Assembly (NCBI GenBank): GCA_027575805.1
Contig: JANBPU010000052.1
Location: 1 to 64,000 of the forward strand
DNA: 64,000 nucleotides
Direction: 5' to 3'
Source: Mycoemilia scoparia
Lineage: Eukaryota; Kickxellomycota; Kickxellomycetes; Kickxellales; Kickxellaceae
Position 1 is the first letter of the stretch. Each line of letters begins with the position of its first letter. A program made the position numbers and the translations under genes. The notes beneath the pieces were generated by a model. It had not been told where the DNA came from. It saw only the letters and a list, made by a program, of their open reading frames with translations, and did not search any database. This document shows, piece after piece, positions 1-9,199 of the stretch.

Positions 1-330
1 AAAGAATTACAGCTAGATCTATAGTACATATCTGACTTATGAAATGGATATTATAATATTAAAAAAGAACTTGATATTTAGTATCTTTATAATAAGAGAT
101 ATTTGATGTATAATTTTTCAAGAATTTATAACAAATTCTATCTTTTATTATAATATTAGTATAATTATAAACTTTTTATATACTATAGTTAAACTTATTT
201 TAGCTTTTATTGTTACTTATTTTTAAATAAAATTGTTAAACTTATAAAAAATATAAAAAGTTCTAAAATCACAAATGGTACCAATGGTACCATTATGCAT
301 TATGGTGATTACTTCGTTTCAAACGAAAAT
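1..330. other. AT-rich flank without a gene
   Basis: Very AT-rich DNA with no convincing reading frame, RNA gene or complete repeat. It borders the hairpin repeat and truncated LTR to its right. Confidence 0.6.
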
Positions 331-444
331 ACTAAGTCTCAGACGTAGATCAATACTACGTCCATTCCATTTTGACGTAGAATAGAATACTACGTCTCAG
401 ACAGAGAATTCTACGTCTGAGACTTAGTGTGTTTTGCCGTAGTG
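331..444. repeat. Hairpin repeat rich in TACGTC units, left flank of the retrotransposon
   Basis: An 18-bp perfect inverted repeat (331-348 against 411-428) encloses further copies of CTACGT/ACGTAG units. The segment ends in GCCGTAGTG and then runs straight into the truncated 5' LTR. A shorter related sequence follows the 3' LTR at 8801-8866, where most CG dinucleotides are TG or CA instead. It may be a MITE-like or host repeat that the retrotransposon entered; its identity is unknown. Confidence 0.6.
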
Positions 445-852
445 TCTGAGGATTACATTCCTCACTTATCCTTTATTAGTTTAGTTTAGTTTAATGAAGA
501 GTTTCGCTATCTTCATTACCTTTTATAGAATCATACTTTTATTTAGTTAAAAATAAAGTTGTGGTTGAAAGGACTTGAAGAGTTATAGTTTAAACCTTAT
601 TATTACTCATTTAAAATCATTCTTTCCTATCCAATATCATTCTGGATGATTCCTAATTGATATTCCCTTATCATATTCCCTTTCTCCCATTCAGATTCAT
701 CCTGAACGATATTTTTATTCTGATATTCATGCACCCTTGTGCTTTGCCCTTTATTCCTGTTCTGAACAATTCTTAACTGTTCAGAACGAAAGTCTTTTAA
801 TAACAACTTTTCAGAACAGTTGAGGCTTGTCCCAGACAACCCTGGTCTGTCA
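445..852 (+). repeat. 5' LTR, truncated at its outer end
   Basis: Aligns from TCTGAGGATT to CTGTCA with the last 408 bp of the 3' LTR at equal length. The first 129 bp of the 3' LTR, including the TG end, are absent and replaced by the hairpin repeat. Many differences between the LTRs indicate an old insertion. Confidence 0.88.
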
Positions 853-921
853 TTTTTTTCCTTTCACCTCCCCTGAAAGACTTTTCCCCTTACCTATCTT
901 TTCTCTGAGAAAAATTTTCCC

Positions 922-2889
922 ATGTCGCAACAAAAGACACCTGAGCCCACCCTGGGTGACATCATGGTGAAGCTCATCAAACTTGAGCAAAAAATGGAGA
1001 GTTGTTTTGAAAAACTTGAAAGCAACCACAATACGTTGAACGAGTGCATTACCAATGTCCTCAGACAACACCGTCTGCAAAGCGCTGGTTTGCATGGACT
1101 CCTGGACAACACTACCCCTGCCAGAAGAGCTGTCCCTGGTAACAACAACTACCATTCATTCCTAAGCACCCCAGTCATTATCAGCATGAGAACCCATCAG
1201 TCCATGCCTAATACTCCTGCTAGAGAGTGGCCGAGTCCACCTCGCTTCAACCTAAATGGTAATCAACCATCCCAAGTCATTCAGAACACATCTGAACTGG
1301 TACCAAGAGTACCAAACGACCTCCCTTCGTTCTGTCCTCTTAACGAAGTAGATAAGAAGAACCACTATGCCAATCCTGAGGCATTCCTCCACTCGTTTGA
1401 AAGAGTCCTTAGATACCACGGCATTGACGTTGAAAGATAGGGTTCACTTTGGCTTCCTGCCCATATGTTGGACAATGACGTCCTCAGCTTGGAGGACTGC
1501 GCTGAAAATCAAACCATCCCTAAAAATTGGTGCCAACTAAAGGAGTTATTCCTGGAGGTGTTCACACCCATCCAGAACAAAGGAGCATGCTTCACAGAGC
1601 TCCAGAAAATGTGTTTCAACCCTCGCACTGATAACATCACCAGTTATACTCATGAGTTTGACTGCCTAAGGAAAAGAGCAGGTCAAAACAACAATAAACA
1701 GGAACTCCTCCTTAACATCTTTTATGACTTACTCCTGAAGGAACTGCATAGACTCATCCTGATGAACACGGAAGTGCATAGAGAAGACCCTCCGAATATC
1801 AGGCTGCTGTACACTATCGCACAGACAGAATACAAGGTGTTCTGTAGGATCCAGGGCATAGAGGACACAACCCGTCCTAAAAGGGAACCACAGAGGCAAG
1901 TATCCTTCAGTTCAACTTGGGTTAATCACTACAACCCGAACAACCAGATTGATAATAACTCGTCCAGAATGAATGCGAGTTATTTTGGACGTTCCAATTA
2001 CAGTCCTTTCAATACCGATCTGCTGAGACGACTACCTTTGACTCCTTCACGACCGATGTTATTAGATACCCCTGGGTCGACTAAACATCATATGACACCA
2101 TCCCCAGCTGGACCCAACAAGAGACTGTTCACTCCCAGGGCCATCAAGAAGATAGAATACCCTCACGATCCTGAGCCCGAACCAGAAGAAATCGTTGCGA
2201 ACGAGTCAGAAGCAGAAGAAGTGGATTGGGTGTCAGCTGAAGAGGAATCATTCGAGGATGCTGATGAAGAAGAACTGATAGTTAAGAAAATATCTATCAT
2301 TGGTATGTCAAGGGAGATCAACCCATGGACAGTGCTGTTATCCATCGAAACTAAGGAAGGCCTTCTTGATACTTACACCAAGCTAGATACAGGAGCATCG
2401 ATGACAAGTATATCAAAGTCTTTAGCCAATAAGCTGGAGGGTGCCATTACCCAGAGCACCATGCAAATACAGTTCGGAATAGACTCACTAAAGAAGGACC
2501 GAATAGGTCAAATCAAGATCAGAATCGTCTGCGGTGAGTTCAAACTGTCCCTAATGGCAGAGATATTACCCGGAGAAATGGAACTGCCGATATTAATCAG
2601 TCGAGATGTCCTCATTCGATATGGAATTGAACAGTTCACAAGGGCTCTTCTCACCCTGCCAGGGCATACCTGCACAAGTGAGAATGACAATTTCACGGAA
2701 CAGGCAGAAGATGATAGCAAACATCGTGAACATTTTCTCGTTGTCCTAGCCATTGAAATAAAAAGAAACCAAGAGATAGATCCAGACCTACCCTGTCCAA
2801 TTGAGGAAGCTTTGGTATGGATCCCCACCATCACGGATGAACCTGTTTTTCACTGGCAACCACCTTTTCCAGAAGAAACAGCAAACTAG
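922..2889 (+). pseudogene. Broken gag-protease of the chromovirus
   Basis: Begins with an ATG 70 bp after the 5' LTR and stays in one frame to 2889, interrupted by a TAG at 1438-1440. The N-terminal part has a coiled-coil-like, K/E-rich segment and a capsid-like helical region; no CCHC zinc knuckle is visible. An acidic linker precedes the protease, whose active-site DTGA is encoded at 2386-2397. At about 2886 the frame closes with TAG while the pol frame opens two bases on. The sense of the protein crosses this point, so a one-base deletion in an originally continuous gag-pol frame is likely; a programmed frameshift is the less likely alternative. Confidence 0.85.
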
Positions 2890-3259
2890 TGGATAAGGAG
2901 ATAGAATCTCTGTTGAAGTCCAGATTTATCAAACTGGCACTGACTGGGACAAGATTCAACTTGATGATTTTTCTCATTCCAAAGAAGGATCATACTGAAG
3001 CATATATTTTGAAAAGGCCTGTCATCGATTACAGAGCCTTGAATTTAATCACCCTGGACAATAATTATCCATTACCAATACCAAGGGACATTTTCGATAA
3101 TTTAGCAGGATACACCTACTTCACTATGCTAGACTTGACAAAGGCATACCACAGATTCCCTGTTGCTGAGGAGGACCAAGAAAAGACGGCATTTTCATGG
3201 TGTGGAGAACACTATGTCTATGTCAGAGCTCCCTTTGGTCTCAACAATCTCCCCAGTAT

Positions 3260-3585
3260 TTTTTTTTATATAGCATAGGGAAAACCCATCATGGGCAAAC
3301 CAGTAGCTACTCTGGAACAGTGTGAGACTCTTACTCACTAAAAACCCTTGCCCTTGCTGGAGCCCACTAGCTAAGTGGGGTTAACAGCTGCCATAACCAT
3401 TTGGGCTTCGGCTCATTTCATGCTATTAATGGCAACATTATGGATAAAACCTGCGTGACCTAAGCCCCGCTGCCAGCACTGCTAGTTTCAACACCTGCTA
3501 AAGTATGGAGAACCTGGGAATTGAACCCAGAGGCCAACATGTGAAGGGAGCCACCCTTCACAACTGGGCCAACCCCAGTTCCCCT
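3260..3585 (-). mobile_element. tRNA-derived SINE inserted in reverse orientation in RT
   Basis: A 326-bp insert is flanked by identical 13-bp copies of ATCTCCCCAGTAT (3247-3259 and 3586-3598). On the minus strand it starts with a tRNA-like head carrying an A box (TGGCCCAGTTG, 3571-3561) and a B box (GGTTCAATTCC, 3527-3517) at normal spacing. A tRNA-unrelated body follows, ending in an A-rich tail (a T run at 3259-3267 on the plus strand). Pol III boxes, A tail and a long target duplication define a SINE moved by LINE machinery. Deleting it with one duplication restores the RT frame, so it entered after the retrotransposon. Such elements encode no protein. Confidence 0.88.
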
Positions 3586-5527
3586 ATCTCCCCAGTATAT
3601 TCCAATGCATTATTTCCCGTCTGCTATGGAATAACAAGAACGCAAGAGCATACATCGACGATATTGTGATATTCTCACACACCATCGAGGATCATATTGA
3701 ACATGTCAGGGATGTTATAAACTGTCTAAACTCAGCCAATCTCATCCTGAATGTAGACAAATGTTGCTTTGCTATGAAATCAGTTAAACTTCTAGGTTTC
3801 CTCATCAACGGTAAACAACACTGGGTGGACGACAAGAGACTTGAGGCATTCAGAAACTGGCTGTACCCGCCGAACAAACATGAACTACATGCTTTCTTAG
3901 TTACTGTGAACTACATATGGGAACACATCCCTAAAATTGCATTGCTGTCTGCTCCATTGGATAAGTACTGTGAGGGTAAGTAGAATACTCCTATCCCAGA
4001 CAACACAGAGCTCCATCAAGCTTTCAACAAGTTGAAACTAGCAGCATTGGACGCATTCCCTTTGTTCTTTCTGAATCATAATCTACCATTTCATATCACT
4101 ACGGATGCATCAGATATGGGTATTGGTGCGGTACTCTACCAAATCACCAAAGACGACAAGATTATCTACCTATCTTTCCAAGCTAAATCACTCAGCAAAG
4201 CCCAATGGAACTATACAGTTTCTCAACATGAATTGTTAGCGATAGTTTTCACATTAACCAAATTCCACCAATATATCTATAGTTGTAAATTCACAGTATA
4301 TACTGATCATGCCACTCTGATATGGTTACGCTCACAGAAAGAGCTCAGCCCTATGCTGATATGCTGGTACCTGGTCCTACAGGAGTATAATTTCGATATC
4401 ATCCATTGTCCTGGACTGGACAATATCATTCCGGACGTCCTCTCACGCAGACCCAATGAGAGCGTAAAATACTTAACGACCGAATCTGATGAGTCACAAC
4501 CGACCAAGACCATTCTGAACAAGAAAGAACATGTATCGCTCTTGACGAATAGTCATAAACTAGGCCACTTTGGTGCTAAGACACTAGTATCATCTATTCA
4601 CTGGCAAGGTTTCGACTGGCCCTCCCTACACAAGGACACTGAAAAATTTGTCAAAGACTGCCCTGTCTGCTGCACTTTCAATCCTCATAAGACTCGCTAT
4701 GCGCCTCTACAACCCATTGTGGCTAGCATGCCCATTGATCACATTGCAATTGATCTCGCTAGACCGCTCAGGACGACTGAGAGTGGAAACCATTACATCC
4801 TGGTCATCATCAACGTGTGTACCCATTTCGTCTTTTTACTGCCATTGGCCAATAAGTCAGCAGCTGATATTACCTATGCATTGGTTAAGATCTTCTGCAG
4901 TTATGGGTTTCCCAAGGTCATTCAATCTGACAACAGTTTGGAGTTCATGAATGACACCCTTGCACATTTGGGAAAGAATTACGGCATCGCCCATAGATTT
5001 TTGACACCCTACCATCCTCATGGCAATGGTCTTGCTGAACGCCATGTCCAAACAGTCAAACTATAACTTCAGAAACTCACCGATGGCTCATTGACTGAAT
5101 GGGACCTCCATCTTCCTCTTGTCCAGTTCTCCATCAATGCCAAGTTCTCTAGCACCATCGGCATGGACCCTGCGACAGTAATGTTTGGTCGTTCTTTCAA
5201 TTTCCCACTGGATTTTTCTGGTTCAGAACCAGTCCTGCCAGTTGACCTTGTGCTCCTGTGTAAATTCCATGACCTCATCATCCACGCTTCTGTCACTAGA
5301 CACCTTTCTGATTATCAGTTTGAGGCCAAGAGGTGCTTTGACAATGCTAAAGCTCTGTTGAATTTATCAGTGGGTGACACTGTCTTGGCTCGAATATTCC
5401 CTAAGCCACACCGCAACCTGCCTCAATTTGACAGCCCTTTCACAGTGGATCGCATCACTAAGGGCAGCTCCTACGCTCTGCGCTCGGAGGGGGGTGAGCT
5501 GCTGCCTCGCAAGTACGCACTATTATA

Positions 5528-5735
5528 CAGTAGGTGTCAAAAACGTCCAATTTTTTTTTAAAATTTCTTTTAATTAGCATAAGTTAATCAATATTTAATC
5601 AATAAAGCTTAAAATTTAACCATAAATAGATAATGATGACATGCATATGTAATTAAAAAATTAGCTTAATCAAATTAATATTGATCAATTTATTGAACTT
5701 TAAAATTTAAAAAAAAATTGGACGTTTTTGCAACA
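5528..5735 (+). repeat. Left terminal inverted repeat of the Tc1/mariner element
   Basis: Pairs with 6903-7108. The repeat has an outer motif GTCAAAAACGTCCAATTTT and, at its inner edge, the same motif inverted (AATTGGACGTTTTTGCAAC), so each end is itself a large hairpin. Confidence 0.88.
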
Positions 5736-5741
5736 TAAAAA

Positions 5742-6752
5742 CTAATATCTTGTATGGCTACCTTTGGCCTTCAAAACTGCTTGAACTCTTGCTGACATGG
5801 ACTCAATATACTTTTGGCATACCTCAGGAGTAAATGTATTCCATTCCTTATCACACTGGTCCCACAGTTCAAATATACCACTTGCATTTCTTTCATATGC
5901 TGAGAGCTTGATTTTTAGATGATGCCAGATATGTTCGATGGGATTGAGGTCTGGGGATTGAGCAGGCCACTCAAGAACAGTCACATTGTTATCCTCAAAC
6001 CACTTTTTGGCCACTTTGGAGGTATGTTTTGGATCATTGTCTTGTTGGAAAATAATCTCGTCCAAATTCTTACCCCAATACTTGACTGAATCCTTAAGGT
6101 GAGTATCCAGAATATCCCAATAAACTGCTCCAGTCATGGTTTCTTCAATGTGGCAACCATATCCAATGCCATTATAAGACATGCAGCCCCACATCATAAG
6201 TGAACCACCTCCATGTTTGACAGTAAGTTCAAGGTAATGATCAGCAATTTGGTCTCCAGGCCTAGACCAATAATACTTGACCCCATCAGATCCCCATATA
6301 TTTATCTTGGTTTCATCAGTCCAAACAACCTTTTTGAAGTCATCTACTGTCCAGTCCTTAAGCATTTTAGCCCAATTATATCTTGCCTTATGATGGTGAG
6401 ACCTTAAGTAAGGTTTTTTCTTTTTGATTTTTGCTTCAAATCCCATGGACTTTAAAACCCTTATTGTGGTAAAATATGAAAGGTCATATCCATCTCCCCT
6501 CAAGAACTCATGTGTAGCAACAGCAGTCTATAGTTCTCCAGTTAAAATCATCTACTTAATTTGTTGCTTTTTTGATTCCGAAATGATCTGCTTTCTACCA
6601 TGAGGTGATTTTGGAGAGGTTAAGCCATATAAAAGTTTATATTTAGATACTGTTGAGACTGAAACACTAACTTTCTTAGCTATGGCATGATGGGAATAGT
6701 TTTTCCCAAGGAAATAAATGATAGAATCTATCTTTGAGGTTGAAAGAGTCAT
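5742..6752 (-). pseudogene. Tc1/mariner transposase with two premature TAG codons
   Basis: The reading frame starts near 6752 (MTLSTSKID) with a paired-like helix-turn-helix region (AIAKKVSVSVSTVSKYK). In-frame TAG codons follow at 6554-6552 and 6530-6528. The catalytic domain is then uninterrupted to 5742. Acidic residues lie in VVWTDETKINIW, IFQQDNDPKHTS and SPDLNPIEHIWHHLK, the order and spacing of the Tc1 DD34E group. Both stops could have been CAG. The protein would be about 336 residues, normal for Tc1 transposases. It would cut at the inverted repeats and insert at TA. Confidence 0.9.
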
Positions 6753-6902
6753 AATATTGAATAAAATTATCAATTTAAAAGATATTGGGATAAAACTTGT
6801 AATATGGGTACCTTTATATGGAAAGTACATGTGTATAAATTATGAGCTTAATCAAATATTTTTTAGCTATATAATCATCAATTATATTTTTATAAAATTG
6901 AT

Positions 6903-7108
6903 GTTGCAAAAACGTCCAATTTTTTTTTAAATTTTAAAGTCCAATAAATTAATCAATATTAATTTGATTAAGCTAATTTTTTAATTACATATGCATGTCA
7001 TCATTATCTATTTATGGTTAAATTTTAAGCTTGATTAGTTAAGTATTGATTAATTTATTCTAATTAAAAGAAATTTTAAAAAAAATTAGACGTTTTTAAC
7101 ACCTACTG
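6903..7108 (-). repeat. Right terminal inverted repeat of the Tc1/mariner element
   Basis: Inverted match of 5528-5735, beginning GTTGCAAAAACGTCCAAT and ending CACCTACTG next to the TA duplication. Confidence 0.88.
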
Positions 7109-7360
7109 TAGCTAGTGGCACTGGACCGCAAGCCAACACCATTAAAAGATCATTTCGAAATTGATTTTATCAAAGCGAGCTGTGTTATTGACAGCAAAGA
7201 AGAATACCTCATCCATTGGCGTGGATATGGCTCAGATGAAGACACCTGGGAAAACATTGATGCATTCCCAGATAAATCTGTCCTGGACGGTTATAAAAGG
7301 ACCACACACTGAATAAACAAGGTAAATCTCCACTACTTCCAAACTTGTATTCCATCATTA

Positions 7361-8221
7361 ATGCCTCCGAAAGGTTCACACAAAGGAAAGGGTAAAGAAC
7401 CCCAAGAACTACCAAAACGTCCTGCTTCGACCAGAAGGAAGTGGAAGGAGCCTAAATTGAGTAAAATGTCAAACATGGCCAGCACTTCCAAAACCCAAAC
7501 AGGTGGAAACTGAGAAACTTCACCTGGAACAGAATCGATGGAAGTATCTTCTACGGTTAGTGAATTAGCCCCTCCTAGAGGTGTTAAACCGCAAGGAGAC
7601 CCAAAGAGGGAGAGTCCCTATAACTCGGCGCAAGAACAAAAATTTGATAAACCAGTGAATTCCCCTCCACTAGCAGGGAAGCACCAATGTACATTAGGCC
7701 GTCAAGACAGGGCACGCTATGGAGAAGTGTACCATGACAATAGTCAGCAGATACGTGTAAACCTCGGGGATTTCTCTACTATGCTATCAGAAGCGAGGCC
7801 AATTGTCCTGAACAATTTTGGATCAGAGCACTCACGAAATCCATTCAGTATTCTGAGAAATATCGATCTAGATCTGGTCATTAGGGCATGGGGTCGATGA
7901 CACCCCTCGTTTGACAGTACCCAAGAATATTGCATTATGCAATGGGTAGCAAGGGCTTTTAGAAACAGAATGTTAGTACATGCACAGCAACATGAATTAG
8001 ACCTAGTGAACAGAATTGACCATATGATCAAACCCTTAAGAAGTGAATGATGGTCAAGCAGTGCATGCATACAAGAAATGGCACCCCCTGTTGAAGATGT
8101 GGAAGAAGAAGAAGCTGACAATGAGAACGAAGAGGAAGAAGCTGATAATGACAATGAAGAGGAAGACACTGATAACGACAACAAAGAGGAAGATGATGGC
8201 AGTGAAGGAAGTAACGAGTAA
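7361..8221 (+). pseudogene. Extra reading frame of the chromovirus downstream of pol
   Basis: One frame runs from the ATG at 7361 to TAA at 8219-8221 (286 codons), 48 bp after the chromodomain stop and ending 28 bp before the polypurine tract. Three in-frame TGA codons (7511, 7898, 8048) interrupt it; there is no frameshift. The N-terminus is basic (KGKGKEPQELPKRPASTRRK), the middle is mixed without a motif I recognise, and the last 45 or so residues are an acidic repeat of E, D and N. Its position inside the LTRs makes it part of the element. An env-like, accessory or gag-like role is possible; no signal peptide or membrane segment is seen, which argues against env. Confidence 0.7.
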
Positions 8222-8249
8222 AGCTCTACCTAACGCCGAGGCTTCCATT

Positions 8250-8263
8250 AAGGAAGGGGGTGA
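8250..8263 (+). other. Polypurine tract of the chromovirus
   Basis: AAGGAAGGGGGTGA lies immediately before the TG of the 3' LTR, the expected primer site for plus-strand DNA synthesis. Confidence 0.8.
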
Positions 8264-8800
8264 TGTTGGGCCATAGCCCACATAGTCCACCCTGAACGAT
8301 TCCAGATGGAATTAGTTTGTCCTGAATGATTCAGGACCGCTCTGAACAACTTTCAGTTGATCAGAGTAATTTTGAATCAATCATGGTTATGATCTGAGGA
8401 TTACATTCCTCACTTATCCTTTATTAGTTTAGTTTAGTTTAATGAAGAGTTTCACTATCTTCATTACCTTTTATAGAATCATACTTTTATTTGTTTAGAA
8501 ATAAAGTTGTAGTTGAAAGGATCTGAAGAGTTATAGTTATACTTTATTGTTATCCATTTAGAATCATTCTTTCCTATTCATTATCATTCTGAACAATTTT
8601 CAATTGGTATCCTTTATCATATTCCCCTTTCCCCATTCAGAATCATTCTGAACAATTCTATTTTATTCTGCTATCCATACACATTTGTGCTTTACCCTTC
8701 CCTCCTGTTCTGAATGATTCCTAACTATTCAGAATGAAAGTTTTTCAGAGACAACTTTCCAGAATAGTTAAGGCTCATCCCAGACAACCCTGGTCTGTCA
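8264..8800 (+). repeat. 3' LTR, complete (537 bp)
   Basis: Begins TGTTGGGCC after the polypurine tract and ends CTGTCA, giving TG...CA ends. It contains six or more copies of a small motif close to CTGAACAATTC in both orientations. The last 408 bp match the 5' LTR. Confidence 0.9.
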
Positions 8801-8866
8801 TCATATATCAATACTATGTCCTAAACATAGTATTCTATGTCCCAGATGTAGAATTTTGCCATAGTG
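8801..8866. repeat. Right-flank copy of the hairpin-repeat sequence
   Basis: Resembles 346-444 (ATCAATACTAYGTCC ... GTAGAATT ... GCCRTAGTG), but where the left copy has CG this copy has TG or CA. This fits deamination of methylated CpG. Confidence 0.55.
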
Positions 8867-9199
8867 AGGGGTTATCTAGAAATACTGTTCAATACTTGCT
8901 TCTTCTATTCCCCTTAGCTGATCTGTGGGAAGGTGATATGATACTACTATATTTTTACTATATTATTATTATCATTATTTTTTAACCCATAATAGCCTTT
9001 AATATTTTACTAATACCATTTTAAACTGTTTTGCCTAGCTTATAGGTTTTTTGTTTATCTACTTATTTTTATCTTTATTTGACTTTATAAATAAATACAA
9101 ATATTATCCAACTTTAAATATTTTAAAGACTGCATTAGGCTTACTACTAAGCCTAAGACCATTGTCTACACATCTTTCAAATATCTGCTTGAGATCATC
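8867..9199. other. AT-rich spacer without a gene
   Basis: No coding frame, RNA gene or repeat boundary recognised between the retrotransposon flank and the decayed transposase. Confidence 0.5.

Larger units (their letters stand above)
5528..7108 (-). mobile_element. Tc1/mariner element nested in the retrotransposon
   Basis: A 1581-bp element with ends CAGTAGGTGT...ACACCTACTG style inverted repeats, flanked by TA at 5526-5527 and 7109-7110, the duplicated target of Tc1/mariner. Terminal inverted repeats are about 205 bp. The minus strand carries a DDE transposase broken by two TAG codons, so the copy is not autonomous. Host pol sequence continues on both sides. Confidence 0.93.
2889..7312 (+). 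pseudogene. Broken pol: reverse transcriptase, RNase H, integrase and chromodomain
   Basis: RT motifs are visible as LDLTKAYHR (about 3130) and APFGLNNLPS (about 3230). The SINE follows, and RT resumes with YIDDIVIFS (about 3651-3677). RNase H shows TTDASDMGIGAVLY (about 4100) and VYTDHATLIWL. Integrase has the HHCC zinc motif (about 4550-4675) and DDE-type signatures (QSDN, GNGLAER). The chromodomain is at 7115-7312 (EEYLIHWRGYGSDEDTWE), separated from integrase by the Tc1 element. The frame is kept throughout, but TAG at 3981, TAA at 5064 and a TAG at the Tc1 junction (5526-5527 plus 7111) close it. Chromodomains of this class steer integration to marked chromatin. Confidence 0.9.
445..8800 (+). 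mobile_element. Degenerate Ty3/gypsy chromovirus with nested SINE and Tc1/mariner insertions
   Basis: The order is LTR, gag, aspartic protease, reverse transcriptase, RNase H, integrase, chromodomain, an extra reading frame, polypurine tract, LTR. Integrase after RNase H is the Ty3/gypsy order, and the chromodomain marks the chromovirus clade. The two LTRs share a 408-bp core (445-852 and 8393-8800). The coding part carries in-frame stops at 1438, 3981 and 5064 and one probable single-base loss near 2886, so this copy cannot make a full polyprotein. Two younger insertions sit inside it. Without the SINE and the Tc1 element the unit would be about 6.4 kb. No clear primer-binding site was recognised after the 5' LTR. 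Confidence 0.93.

Noticed and set aside
850..1155. Minus-strand frames opposite gag
   Set aside because: They are shadows of the gag frame, with low-complexity and no protein motif.
3517..3585. Possible minus-strand tRNA gene
   Set aside because: The A and B boxes are good, but the acceptor and anticodon arms do not form a clean cloverleaf, and the unit is the head of a SINE with an A-tail and target duplications.
8043..8290. Lys/Thr-rich and hydrophobic frames around 8050-8290
   Set aside because: Both arise from other frames of the acidic GAA/GAT repeat of the extra retrotransposon frame; the acidic frame is the one continuous with the upstream coding sequence.
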